Positions 25,455 to 34,500 of a DNA stretch of 64,000 nucleotides are shown here, piece by piece. Location of the stretch: contig NZ_JBNGOP010000015.1 in assembly GCF_050589625.1 (NCBI RefSeq), positions 62,001 through 126,000 of the forward strand. Direction: 5' to 3'. The notes beneath the pieces were generated by a model. That model worked only from the letters and a program-made list of their open reading frames with translations. It did no database searches and was not told the DNA's origin. The DNA comes from Pelagihabitans sp947500445. GTDB taxonomy: Bacteria; Bacteroidota; Bacteroidia; Flavobacteriales; Flavobacteriaceae. How positions within the stretch are numbered: position 1 is the first letter of the stretch; each line of letters starts with the position of its first letter. Made by a program: the position numbers and the translations under genes.

Positions 25455-28052
25455 CTATTTGACCAACTTAATTTTTTGGGTACCATACTCCAACAAAAAC
25501 AGGCCTTTGCTTAAGTTGCTCACATCTATCGTTTCCAAATCGGATCCGGACAACGTGCCAGACGAAACGGTACGGCCGGTCTGGATATTCGTGATGCGAT
25601 AAAATTCACTTTTTTCCACATTAATGATGGTAAGTTCATTTAACATAGGATTCGGAAATGCCTTTGCTATCGCAGATGTTGACACTTCGGCAGTTTGTAC
25701 AGTGGTAACTTGCGGCGCAGCGGCAGTTTGGCCACTGTTTACGGGCTGTAACCGGAAACGTCCCCGGTCTCCCGTAAAACTGGTCGACTTCTGTACAACA
25801 TCTCCCCCAGATCTATTGGTCGTCGTATGTAAAATTTTACCGGTTCTCCTGTTTTTAAGGAAGAAGAAGTTATCGCCCGCGATCGGGATGGTTTTCCATT
25901 GCGTTCGTGTACCGCGAGCGTCACTGGTCAGGGTTTCCATTTGTGCCCCCTCCCTTTTTGAAACAGGTCTAAAATGCAATCCGGTCTGCTTATTTTTAAG
26001 ATAAAAGAACCCATTGGTCGTCGGAACTTTTTCCCACTTGAACCAGTCGTTCGGGCGCCTATTTGCGGCAATGATCTTTGATTTTCCATTGCCATTTTCA
26101 GGTCTGAGGTACTTCCCGCTCTTTTTGTTCCTAATAACATAGTATTCGGCCGTTTCCACTACGGGACCGCCACTGCCCCCCGTAAATTTACCGGTGGCGA
26201 ACACGGTGGTATTTCGGAATGCGAGGTCGTTTACGCTGTTAAAGGATTTTTTGTTGTCCCGCGCACCTCCATCGTCATCGTCGGCGGCATGCACATCAAA
26301 ACCGAACAAATCGCCATTGGAAGGGCCGTTTATCCCTATCCCGGACCAGGGTATCGCTATTTCCATACGGTATCCTTTCTCCGTTTCTACTTCTTCTCTT
26401 CGGAGTCCGGCGGGAAGCGTGCTGTTCGCCCTGTTTACGGGGTCATTATATCGAAATATCAATTGTCTGTCCAACAAATCGTAGGTGTCGCTTTTCTCAT
26501 TCCCCGGATCTAAATAAATTTCAATGCCATCGTCGTTAAAAGGCGCATCGGAATCCTTTATGAGTACATCGTCCACAACATCTACTAGAAAATAAAGTGC
26601 ATTTTCATCCCAGGCCGTTTTAAAGGTGACATCCAGATCGGAGGGCGAGACCACCGCATCATTGCTAGGGCGTATCACCCTATTCAACGTTCTGGACCCG
26701 ATACCGTTCCAAATATCGTCTTGGCGACCATCGATTTCCGGTGCGGTCCCAATAAAAGGAATATCAAAAGTACGGGATATGGTAATCGTTGCGTCCCTAA
26801 CATCGGTATCCCCGTTCGCATCGGTAGCCGTAATCCTAAAGTTAAATTTTCCCTCTTCGGTGGGAACGCCAATAATCCTTCCATCGGAGAAAGACAGTCC
26901 TCTGGGCAGACTACCCGAAGTCTTTGACAGATTTACCGGTAGGTCTCCACCGAAAACGACTATTTCCGAATCATATGTTTTCCCTTGAAACCCGATATTT
27001 AGTGAATCCTTTATTAAAATAGGTTTCTTATCCACATTGCCCGCAATCACGTCCAGCAGCGCCCTATACTTAAAATCACGATTTTTGTCGGTAACAATGT
27101 CCGTAGTACCCCAAAAACCGCTTCTATTATAAAACTTATGGGAAGCAAAATACATGAATTTCCTTCCTCCATTGGAGAAGAAGCCGTCCACAATATTCCG
27201 TTTCAACAAATCCCCCATTCTTCTATTGCGTTCAGCCCGTATGCGGTTTTCTAGGTTTGTGGTGAAGTTCGGTCGAAACCCCGGAGCTCCCTCATAAGCA
27301 TCATAGTCAACTTCATATTCCTCGGCAAGGTCTGCGAATTCATCATATCTTGGAATCCCGGCATTATAGGCATTTAAAATTTCATTGACACTGGCGCCTT
27401 CCTCTAAAACCACAAAATCAGGTCCTCCAAAATATCCGGTAGTAGCAATGGAACTAATGTATTCTTTTGGTGGACCAAAATTATCCTTGATATAATTTAA
27501 CATTGCGCGAGTGGCATTTAACTTCCCTCCAGCCGCATCAAAAGCCGGCCTACTGCTATAGAAGGCCAATACCGGCCGTATTCTTCCTCCTATTTCGCCC
27601 AGTCCCTCTTGTTTAAAAATCTGTCCGATTTCCACGGTACGCCTGGCAAATCTTCGGGCCGCCCATAAGTTATCATTAGAATCCCCATCCAACAGTACTC
27701 CATCATCATAGTCAAGATTACCAATGCCGTTACTAACATCCTCCTTTGCCTTTTGAAAATTCCATGCGGTTTGGGAAAAAGTAAAATTCCAAATCTCATT
27801 ACTATATTCAAGGTAAAGGGTCGTTTGCTGTGGAATCTCTCTTTTTAACAGCCTTGCCAACTCCCTCACATAGTTGTTGTTTGCATGTACCGGAATATTG
27901 ATCCAAGCATCTTTACCTGTAATCTTAATAAATTCGGCGATATTCTCCCAGGGCATGCCACGGGTAGTTTTACCCAAAGCGTCAACCGGGTTTTTACCCG
28001 TGGTGGCGTCGTTTTGCCGTGTCGTAAGCCGTTCGTTCCAGCTTACCTCCAA
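25455..28052 (-). CDS. 3' part of a frameshifted T9SS glycosidase-like protein (Ig, CBM9, trefoil, sorting domain)
   Basis: 865 residues from a TTG that is probably not a real start. The frame continues the protein encoded at 27994-28776. About 1-340 resembles a glycosidase-like barrel: WENIAEFIKITGKDAWINIP and LYLEYSNEIWNF, with Glu in a strand-end YSNE, as in clan-A enzymes. An Ig-like domain follows (about 365-435). A CBM9-like sugar-binding domain (about 445-640) has APEIDGRQDDIW and DENALYFLVDVVDD. A beta-trefoil or fascin-like domain (about 650-790) carries YYVIRNKKSGKYLRP repeats. A type A T9SS sorting domain (about 800-865, AFPNPMLNELTI to QKIKLVK) ends it. It probably degrades or binds a matrix polysaccharide outside the cell. 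The terminator is at 25402-25434. Confidence 0.75.
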   Translation of the reverse strand: MEVSWNERLTTRQNDATTGKNPVDALGKTTRGMPWENIAEFIKITGKDAWINIPVHANNNYVRELARLLKREIPQQTTLYLEYSNEIWNFTFSQTAWNFQKAKEDVSNGIGNLDYDDGVLLDGDSNDNLWAARRFARRTVEIGQIFKQEGLGEIGGRIRPVLAFYSSRPAFDAAGGKLNATRAMLNYIKDNFGPPKEYISSIATTGYFGGPDFVVLEEGASVNEILNAYNAGIPRYDEFADLAEEYEVDYDAYEGAPGFRPNFTTNLENRIRAERNRRMGDLLKRNIVDGFFSNGGRKFMYFASHKFYNRSGFWGTTDIVTDKNRDFKYRALLDVIAGNVDKKPILIKDSLNIGFQGKTYDSEIVVFGGDLPVNLSKTSGSLPRGLSFSDGRIIGVPTEEGKFNFRITATDANGDTDVRDATITISRTFDIPFIGTAPEIDGRQDDIWNGIGSRTLNRVIRPSNDAVVSPSDLDVTFKTAWDENALYFLVDVVDDVLIKDSDAPFNDDGIEIYLDPGNEKSDTYDLLDRQLIFRYNDPVNRANSTLPAGLRREEVETEKGYRMEIAIPWSGIGINGPSNGDLFGFDVHAADDDDGGARDNKKSFNSVNDLAFRNTTVFATGKFTGGSGGPVVETAEYYVIRNKKSGKYLRPENGNGKSKIIAANRRPNDWFKWEKVPTTNGFFYLKNKQTGLHFRPVSKREGAQMETLTSDARGTRTQWKTIPIAGDNFFFLKNRRTGKILHTTTNRSGGDVVQKSTSFTGDRGRFRLQPVNSGQTAAAPQVTTVQTAEVSTSAIAKAFPNPMLNELTIINVEKSEFYRITNIQTGRTVSSGTLSGSDLETIDVSNLSKGLFLLEYGTQKIKLVK

Positions 28053-28776
28053 AGGCCCCGTGGGCTGTACCCCCTTGTTTCTCGGTTACTACAAATTTTG
28101 CGTTGTTGTTGGTATGCGACCAATCCATAAATCGATACGTATCGAATGGTGCTACAAAACCGATCCATTCGTCGGTAAACAGTTTATTCGTGTTCAAAGG
28201 GTACCCAGGTCTGTGGATTTTTAAATCGGTTATTCCGGAATTCAAGGGTGCATTGTTGTTCCGCTGGGTTCCGGTCATTTCTATTGCGAAAAATGGTCGC
28301 CCCTCGTCCCTTGGCTTGTAGTCCACTTTAAACGTGGTGGTATTGGTCGCTTCGTTATAGAGCGTATCCAAAATAACGGCTTGGGATGCCTTCATCTTTA
28401 TCTTTTTTGCCTTTCCCTTAAAAGATGCCCTGTAAATTCCTTCAACATCGAGTTTTGGAGGGTTCGGGTCTTCGGCAGGATCAGGGTTAGGGTTCTCTTC
28501 GGTTACATCTTGCCCATTTCCCCTGGTATTTCGCAAATCAAAACAGGTTAATGAAAAATCTGCACGTGGCCAGCCATTATTGTCCAAAGGTACCTCCAAA
28601 CTAGAATTGGTGGGGTTTTGAAAACCTCTGGTATCCTTAACAACGTCGACATAGGATAAGCCCGATACAGGGTCTCCCAAATTCATGCCGACATCCTGAG
28701 CGGTCAGCTCAAATCCGCTAAAAAAAAGCGCGGTCAAAATAACGATCGTCCGTAATTTTCTTTTCATAATCTTCAA
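27994..28776 (-). CDS. 5' part of the frameshifted T9SS glycosidase-like protein
   Basis: 260 residues. It has a signal peptide (about 1-26, FELTAQ) and a beta-rich N-terminal domain (GMNLGDPVSGLSYVDVVKD, ADFSLTCFDLRN) with a Pro/Asp/Asn-rich linker (NPNPDPAEDPNPPK). It then has the start of the barrel, YRFMDWSHTNNNAKFVVTEK. After that the frame reads GGTAHGAFGGKLERTAYDT and stops. Dropping one G from the five-G run at 28070-28074 instead gives GVQPTGPLEVSWNERLTTRQ, which joins the 865-residue frame naturally. The intact product would be about 1,100 residues. This is a disrupted gene, a sequencing error or, less likely, programmed frameshifting. The last ~20 residues of this frame are probably not native. 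Confidence 0.7.
   Translation of the reverse strand: MKIMKRKLRTIVILTALFFSGFELTAQDVGMNLGDPVSGLSYVDVVKDTRGFQNPTNSSLEVPLDNNGWPRADFSLTCFDLRNTRGNGQDVTEENPNPDPAEDPNPPKLDVEGIYRASFKGKAKKIKMKASQAVILDTLYNEATNTTTFKVDYKPRDEGRPFFAIEMTGTQRNNNAPLNSGITDLKIHRPGYPLNTNKLFTDEWIGFVAPFDTYRFMDWSHTNNNAKFVVTEKQGGTAHGAFGGKLERTAYDTAKRRHHG
28070..28074 (-). other. Frameshift site in a five-G run
   Basis: CCCCC on the + strand. Reading four instead of five G on the - strand fuses the 260-residue and 865-residue frames into one continuous glycosidase-like protein with no other change needed. Homopolymer position makes a real indel, a phase-variable tract or a base-calling error all possible. Confidence 0.7.
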
Positions 28777-29353
28777 GATTTTTAAAATGTTCGATATTAG
28801 TATTCCTTTTGTTTTGTGTTAACATATTCAGCGCTACTAATCGGTAAAATCTCAAAATAAACTGTTGCGTTTTATCTTCTCAATATTAAGTTTTATAAAG
28901 GACAATGTTATTGGTTTTAACCGTTCCATAAACCGTTAAAATAACGGTTAAACCAGCTGTTTTGGGGCAATTTTCAAGCGCATTGCCATAGAGTACCGCT
29001 ATCGGAACAAACCCACAACAGATACTGACCAGACAAAAAAAGATACTGAACACCTGGCTATGGTCCGGAATAACAAAAAGGATACGGGCATAGTATCATA
29101 AACGCGCCCAAGCCTAATTTTAGGGTAGCTTCGAAACCTATCGTACAGAAAAAAAAGAAACAAGATATGGTTGGAAATGAAGAAAACATGTTCCAAAGTT
29201 TACCGGAGTACCGGCGTATCGGTACCGATTATAAATTCGATTTTTTCAGCACTTGGGTTTTGCCCAACCTATGGGAAAACCTAGTAGTCGTAGAAATTAA
29301 ACGATAGAAAAAACCTAAGAAAATTATAGCGTCCGGGTGACTAAAAGAATGTA
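28777..29353. other. Intergenic region between carbohydrate gene and sulfatase
   Basis: 577 bases between two - strand genes. It contains the 24-bp GntR-candidate operator at 28917-28940 plus an inverted third half-site (28943-28949). No gene is supported; a 65-codon frame at 28999-29196 lacks coding character. Confidence 0.5.
28917..28949. promoter_or_regulatory. Candidate GntR operator upstream of the glycosidase-like gene
   Basis: TTAACCGTT, three bases, then TAAACCGTTAAA (28917-28940), followed by the inverted half-site AACGGTT (28943-28949). The 24-bp block matches 33106-33129 (opposite strand, upstream of the GntR gene) at 21 of 24 positions, the three differences being in the spacer. 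It lies about 140 bases before the start at 28776. Confidence 0.6.
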
Positions 29354-30982
29354 TCAGCGATCTAAGGTATAGGCTTCGATATATTTTTGATCCAATTCTT
29401 CCGAGTCGCCGTATTGCACTCGTAATGCAAGCAACTCTTCTTTGAGCTGGGCAATCACCTCTGCGTAGTCGGGATCATCATAGCGGTTTTTTAATTCTTT
29501 AGGGTCGTTGATTCTATCATACAGTTCCCATTCGTCAACATCATAGTAAAAATGGATAAGTTTATATTTTTTGGTAACGATTGCATAGTGTCTTTTTACC
29601 ATATGAACACTGGGATATTCATAGTAATGATAATATACGGCTTCACGCGTCCAATTTTCTTTTTCCCCTTCCAATAAGGGCATCAAGTTTTCCCCTTGCA
29701 TGTCGGCTGGTGCGCCAATTCCCGCAGCGGCCAAAAAAGTTTGTGCGAAATCCAGGTTTTGTACCATCTCGTCTTCCGTGGTCCCCGGTCCAATAACATT
29801 GGGCCATCGAATCAATAATGGCGTTTTAAACGACTCCTCGTAAACGAAACGTTTGTCGAACCAACCGTGCTCCCCTAAATAAAACCCCTGATCCGAAGTG
29901 TATACTACAATGGTATTCTCGGCTATACCACTGTCGTCCAAATAGGTTAAAACACGGCCAACGTTATCATCAACTGAAGAAACACTACCTAAATAGTCCT
30001 GCATATACCGTTGATACTTCCATTCCATTTTTTGCCTTTGGGTCATGTTGGGCCAATTTCTTCTAAAATCCTCATTAATGCGGTTCAAAACCGCATCATA
30101 AGCGATTTTTTGTTCGTTATCCATACGATCATAATCGTCGTAAAAACGGTCCCTTCTTTCCTGGACCTTGGGTTCGATTGCTTTCATAACATCCCAAGTT
30201 TCCGGTTTTACTTTGCTGTCATGGCCGTACAACATATGGTACAGAATATTCATTTCGGCCGTTTTGGCCGCCGAACCCCGATTTTCATAAGCATCGAACA
30301 AGGTCTCCGGAAGCGGGAATTTTTTGTTGTAAAATTCTTTAAACTTATCGGCTCTGGGCCACCAGGGCCTATGAGGGGCCTTGTGTAAATACATTAGCAT
30401 AAAGGGTTTGTCCCTTTGTCGGTCATTTTCCAGCCAGTTTAGGGTCATATCGGTAATAATATCCGTGGCGTATCCCTTTACTTGAACGGTATCCCCTTTT
30501 TTTGTTATAAAGTCCGGGTTAAGATAATATCCCTGACCGGGCAAAATCATAAACTCATCGATACCTTTAGGACTGTTCCCAAAATGCAATTTTCCAAAGA
30601 GCGCGGTTTGGTACCCGGCTTTTTTAAACAATTGGGGAAATGTGGTCTGAGTCGTATCGAATGGGGTTCTATTGTCTATTTTACCATTGATATGACTGTG
30701 TTTCCCTGTGAGGATAACCGCCCTTGAAGGAGCACAGATCGAGTTTGTGACACTTGCATTGGTAAAAATCATGCCCTCTTTAGCAATACGATCAATGTGG
30801 GGCGTACGCAGTAATGTCGTATCATACGATCCGATCGCTTGGTAGGCATGATCATCCGACATGATAAAAATAATATTTGGTCTCGTATCTTTTGTAGGAG
30901 ACTTTTGGGCATTACCCACCAAAACGGTTGCCAACGAAACCAGCATGGTCAAAACGTTGGGATTGAAACAATTTTTTAGCAT
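29354..30982 (-). CDS. Formylglycine-dependent sulfatase (S1 family), secreted
   Basis: 542 residues. A signal peptide (about 1-25, LVGNAQ) is followed by the type I sulfatase fold. The nucleophile motif is SICAPSRAVILTGKH with Cys83, the Cys type (C-x-P-S-R) needing an anaerobic-type or FGE maturase, which is not in this window. Metal ligands are MSDDH (Asp43, Asp44) and the TSDQGFYLGEHGWFDK segment. The C-terminal subdomain has ELYDRINDPKELKNRYDDP. Such enzymes remove sulfate from marine algal polysaccharides or glycosaminoglycans. It lies downstream in the same direction as, but 370 bases away from, the GntR-linked locus. Together with the CBM9 protein it points to a sulfated glycan substrate. 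Confidence 0.92.
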   Translation of the reverse strand: MLKNCFNPNVLTMLVSLATVLVGNAQKSPTKDTRPNIIFIMSDDHAYQAIGSYDTTLLRTPHIDRIAKEGMIFTNASVTNSICAPSRAVILTGKHSHINGKIDNRTPFDTTQTTFPQLFKKAGYQTALFGKLHFGNSPKGIDEFMILPGQGYYLNPDFITKKGDTVQVKGYATDIITDMTLNWLENDRQRDKPFMLMYLHKAPHRPWWPRADKFKEFYNKKFPLPETLFDAYENRGSAAKTAEMNILYHMLYGHDSKVKPETWDVMKAIEPKVQERRDRFYDDYDRMDNEQKIAYDAVLNRINEDFRRNWPNMTQRQKMEWKYQRYMQDYLGSVSSVDDNVGRVLTYLDDSGIAENTIVVYTSDQGFYLGEHGWFDKRFVYEESFKTPLLIRWPNVIGPGTTEDEMVQNLDFAQTFLAAAGIGAPADMQGENLMPLLEGEKENWTREAVYYHYYEYPSVHMVKRHYAIVTKKYKLIHFYYDVDEWELYDRINDPKELKNRYDDPDYAEVIAQLKEELLALRVQYGDSEELDQKYIEAYTLDR

Positions 30983-31434
30983 CTATAAATGGTTGTTTTA
31001 TGAAAATCGAAGCAGATTACCAGTGCCTTTCCCTTTTATTATACTTAAAAAGTTCAAGTGGCGACCCCTCCTTTTGAAACAGTAGCTGTGGTAGCCATTA
31101 AAAAAGAACTATTCCCTGCTATATATTCCATAGTGTACATTCTTTGAATCCTTTTTGATATCAATACGATGTTGTGTCGCTATTTGCTACTTTTTCATTA
31201 TATTGAATCACTATTAAAACCTTTTAAAAGTCTCCCTATAGGACAATAATTAACTTCATTTGGGCATGTTTTATGGTATTCCCGCCTATTTACCCTCCAC
31301 AAAAACGCCTATTATAAGGCATTAAAGTAACATAAAATCATAGAACTTTCTGGCCTGGTGCGCCATGGTTTTGTGATTTGAATCCTTATGCGGGTATCGC
31401 ATATATCAATGTGCTCCCGATCTGAATGTAAAAA
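30983..31434. other. Divergent intergenic region between sulfatase and winged-helix gene
   Basis: 452 bases, AT-rich, with no supported frame. No copy of the AACCGTT motif was seen here, so the sulfatase may not share the GntR operator. Confidence 0.4.
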
Positions 31435-32640
31435 ATGAACAACACGGAAAAACTTGATCTGGTCAAAAAAATAATAGATGCAAAGGTTTTCGGTAATTCG
31501 GACACTTATGGCAACCTTTTGAAATTTTTGGTCGAATGCTCTTTCGATGCCTATGTTCCAAAAGAGGCCGATATTGCCCTGACCATTTTTGGCAAGGAGA
31601 ATTTTGACTCCGTCCAAAATCCGATGGTTCGGGTATACGTATACAAGCTAAGGAAAAAGCTGGCCTCATATTACGCGACCAAAGGGTTGAAAGACCCTAT
31701 AAAATTATCGATTCCAAAAGGGGGGTATGCAGTTGTTTTTGAGGACAATAAAAAGGAGAACAACAAAAAAATGGGCCGCAAAGTCCTGATTTTCAGTTCG
31801 CTTTTCATATTACTATCGTTTTTTGGTCTCTGGAATTGGAAAGTACATTCCGGGCCAGGGGCGCTACAAAACAACATATTGCTAAATGAAATTTTTTCGG
31901 CCCGTGGGGACAAAGCCACACTGGTCCTTGGAGATTTTTTCCTTTGGACAGAGTACGACCCCAAACTGCCCCGAAAGCGGGTTTTGAGAAGTGATAATGT
32001 TAAAAACAGAAGGGATTTTGAGTTTTACATTAGTAAATATGGTGATAGCACCATTAAGTACAATCAGTTTCCGCAAACCTCCATACCTTTTAGAAGTAGT
32101 CTTTGGACCAATCGGGTCAGTACCGCTTTTGGAAAGGTGAACAAGGAATTTCAAATTCGACCCATGAGCAACCTTGACCCCGAAACTCTTAAGAACAAAG
32201 AAATTTTAGCCATTGGATCACTAAACAATCTTTCGCTTTTTTCCACTGTTGGGGTGCATTACAAATTTCAGTACGAGGACAAGCCATCCATACAGTATAC
32301 CGATCCTCAAAACAAAAGCACCACAATATATGACCCTTCGGTAAACAAAAATAGAGAGGTTACAGATTACTGTTTGGTAACCAAAACAATGGGGCCTTAT
32401 TCAAAACCATTGTTGGTTTTCGGCGGACTGTGGAACTTTGGTATCGATACTAGTCTAGCCTATTTTACCGATCCAGAAAAAGGAAACGAGTTGAGCAAAG
32501 CTTTGAACGCCTCTCAAAACGAGCTTCCAGAATTTTATGAAATGCTGATCGAAGTTAAGGCAATCGAAAACGCCGTTATCAGTTCCCGTATTGTCGGTTT
32601 GCATGCCCTAGACTCAATACAGGCTTCCTGGAAATTATAA
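31435..32640 (+). CDS. Membrane-anchored winged-helix (OmpR-like) regulator-like protein
   Basis: 401 residues. The N-terminal about 100 residues form a winged-helix-like domain seen in several Bacteroidota transmembrane regulators. Its markers are DIALTIFGKENFDSVQNP, VRVYVYKLRKKLASYYATKG and LSIPKGGYAVVF. A single membrane helix follows (about 116-133, LIFSSLFILLSFFGLWNW). The outer about 265 residues have no family I recognise; they include ATLVLGDFFLWTEYD and end near ASWKL. The plan, a cytoplasmic DNA-binding domain plus a periplasmic sensing domain, suggests a one-component membrane regulator like ToxR or CadC. It is divergent from the sulfatase and upstream of the GntR gene. Regulation of the sulfatase is plausible but unproven. 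Confidence 0.75.
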   Translation: MNNTEKLDLVKKIIDAKVFGNSDTYGNLLKFLVECSFDAYVPKEADIALTIFGKENFDSVQNPMVRVYVYKLRKKLASYYATKGLKDPIKLSIPKGGYAVVFEDNKKENNKKMGRKVLIFSSLFILLSFFGLWNWKVHSGPGALQNNILLNEIFSARGDKATLVLGDFFLWTEYDPKLPRKRVLRSDNVKNRRDFEFYISKYGDSTIKYNQFPQTSIPFRSSLWTNRVSTAFGKVNKEFQIRPMSNLDPETLKNKEILAIGSLNNLSLFSTVGVHYKFQYEDKPSIQYTDPQNKSTTIYDPSVNKNREVTDYCLVTKTMGPYSKPLLVFGGLWNFGIDTSLAYFTDPEKGNELSKALNASQNELPEFYEMLIEVKAIENAVISSRIVGLHALDSIQASWKL

Positions 32641-33341
32641 CCGGGGCCCACACCTGTTTCCGTTGCACGTTTGACCTGATTGCGTTTATCCAAAAATAGA
32701 CCCATAAACCCTAAGATCGGGATCAGCTGTTTCTATTGTTTCTCCGGAAGCGGTTTTTGGGAAACCTAGTCCCTATACTTTCCCATGAACATCCCGTCCC
32801 TACCGTTACCATGAAACATTTCTCGGGACTTTTAAAAATTATGGCTTCATAAAAGCAGGTCATGCCCAATGCCCACAATTTCCCTTTCTTGAGGGGCACA
32901 ATTTCAACAGTTCTTCTTATTTCCAACGCAAAAGCAATTAGCATATGATGGAGTTAACATTTTGAACATTATATTAAATGCTGTTTATCAATTGTTTACA
33001 ATAAAATTATGCTGTTATTGAGAGAAGGCAACATTCCATTTTAAAAAACCGAATGGTTCTTGACAGCCAAAATCAACTCGCCAGGAAAAAGTATAAAACA
33101 GTAGGTTTAACGGTTTACGCAACGGTTAATATCCTAAAATTAAATTAAAAAAGTTCTTAGACTTGCTTCAGCATTATGAAGTCTATTCGCCATAGCTTTA
33201 TCCCATATCACTCGATAGGCGAGCGCTATTCGGAATTATAAATACGGATAAGTCCTAGGCCCCGCCCATTCTTTTATCGTTATAAGTTATATGGCGTAAA
33301 AGACCATAGCAGCGCACTCCACAACAAAAGGACCTTTTCAA
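32641..33341. other. Intergenic region upstream of the GntR gene
   Basis: 701 bases. It holds the 24-bp AACCGTT-type operator at 33106-33129. A 73-codon antisense frame at 32723-32944 has no supporting feature. The rest is AT-rich and unexplained. Confidence 0.5.
33106..33129. promoter_or_regulatory. Candidate GntR operator upstream of its own gene
   Basis: Read on the - strand: TTAACCGTT, three bases, TAAACCGTTAAA. It matches 28917-28940 outside the three-base spacer. It is 213-246 bases before the GntR start, depending on which ATG is used. Shared sites at the regulator and at the carbohydrate gene are the usual sign of an autoregulated sugar regulator. Confidence 0.6.
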
Positions 33342-34394
33342 ATGCAACTCAAATTTGGATTAAAAAAAAGGATTATGGAAGCAACTCTTTATGATGGCCT
33401 AGTGAACCAACGTACACCAAAGTACCTGCAACTTGCCAACAGTATTAAGTCTAAAATTTATACAGGCACCCTAAAGGAAGGGCAAAGGCTCCCTTCAATA
33501 GTAGAGTCTAGCTTAGCCTATGAACTATCGCGAGATACCATTCTTAGGGCATATAAAGATCTACATCGCACCGGATTGATTACTTCGGTATACCGCAAAG
33601 GATATTTCGTAAGTTCGGCCAAAAACAAGCCCAATTCAAGAAGCATTCTGATATTAATAAATGAGTATACCAGTGCGAATCGCATTTTTTATCAAACCCT
33701 GTGCTCCAACATGAGCAAAAACAATATTTACATCGACGTTAAACAGTACTTTAACGATACCGAAAAACTTGAAAAAATCATTGATGAAAAGGGAGTATAC
33801 TATCATAAATTTTTATTGGAGCCCCTTACCATGGCGACCGAGCGGTTTAAAGCCATTTTAAGGCGCAAAACATTTCGAAATAGAATGGTTTCCATACTAT
33901 ATGAGAAAAATACCTTATCGGACAGTAGGCAAGATGTTTTCTTGGACATAGAACAAGATATCCAAACATCTTTTAAAAAAATTTTACCTTCCTTAAAGGC
34001 ATACGACGGTTTAAACCTCATACTTCCCGAAAATGAAAATTTTCCATATCAAATCATAAAAGGGTTTTTCAAGCTCTGCGATACGCACTTTTTAAAGGGC
34101 AGTATCATAGAGGAAGCCGAAAAAATACACGCTGGAAACGCTTACTTAGTTTTGGATGAACCTTCCTTGTTTCATCTGATGAAGTTGATCGATTCCAATA
34201 AATTGGAACTTGGCGCAGACGTGGGTTTGATCGCGATGTTCGAACGAGAGTACTTTCAACATACCTCAAAAAAAATAACCGCCCTCAATTGGTTCAACGA
34301 TTCCTTATTGAAAAAGGTGACATCAATGCTTTTGACCGACGGTAACGACAGCTTCCATACTGCCGCGAAATTATCGATCAGGGAAAGTTTATGA
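33342..34394 (+). CDS. GntR-family regulator with sugar-binding-like C-terminal domain
   Basis: 350 residues. The GntR winged helix is at about 25-95: TPKYLQLANSIKSKIYTGTL, LKEGQRLPSI and LSRDTILRAYKDLHRTGLI, followed by the wing GYFVSSAKN. The C-terminal about 250 residues have the alternating strands of a periplasmic-binding-protein/LacI-like ligand domain (ILILINEYTSANRIFYQTL, VDVGLIAMFEREYFQHT-like segment). This architecture is common in Bacteroidota regulators of sugar utilisation. The ATG at 33375 (MEATLYDG) is an alternative start. The AACCGTT motif upstream of this gene and of the CBM9/T9SS gene suggests it controls that locus. Ligand unknown. Confidence 0.88.
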   Translation: MQLKFGLKKRIMEATLYDGLVNQRTPKYLQLANSIKSKIYTGTLKEGQRLPSIVESSLAYELSRDTILRAYKDLHRTGLITSVYRKGYFVSSAKNKPNSRSILILINEYTSANRIFYQTLCSNMSKNNIYIDVKQYFNDTEKLEKIIDEKGVYYHKFLLEPLTMATERFKAILRRKTFRNRMVSILYEKNTLSDSRQDVFLDIEQDIQTSFKKILPSLKAYDGLNLILPENENFPYQIIKGFFKLCDTHFLKGSIIEEAEKIHAGNAYLVLDEPSLFHLMKLIDSNKLELGADVGLIAMFEREYFQHTSKKITALNWFNDSLLKKVTSMLLTDGNDSFHTAAKLSIRESL

Positions 34395-34500
34395 ACACAC
34401 GTTACTGGCTATAACGTGGTCCTCAAAAAACGTATAAAATCATCGTTCAAAGGAGGTGCAGAAGGTAAATAGCCGTAGCCACGGGGGAAAACGCGCTACA

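Noticed and set aside
28070..28074. Programmed ribosomal frameshift at the G-run
   Set aside because: No slippery heptamer, stimulatory hairpin or known example in this family; a simple indel or base-call error is more likely.
29354..30982. Classical polysaccharide-utilisation locus with a SusC/SusD pair
   Set aside because: No SusD or SusC pair lies in the region; only a sulfatase, a CBM9/T9SS protein and regulators are present.
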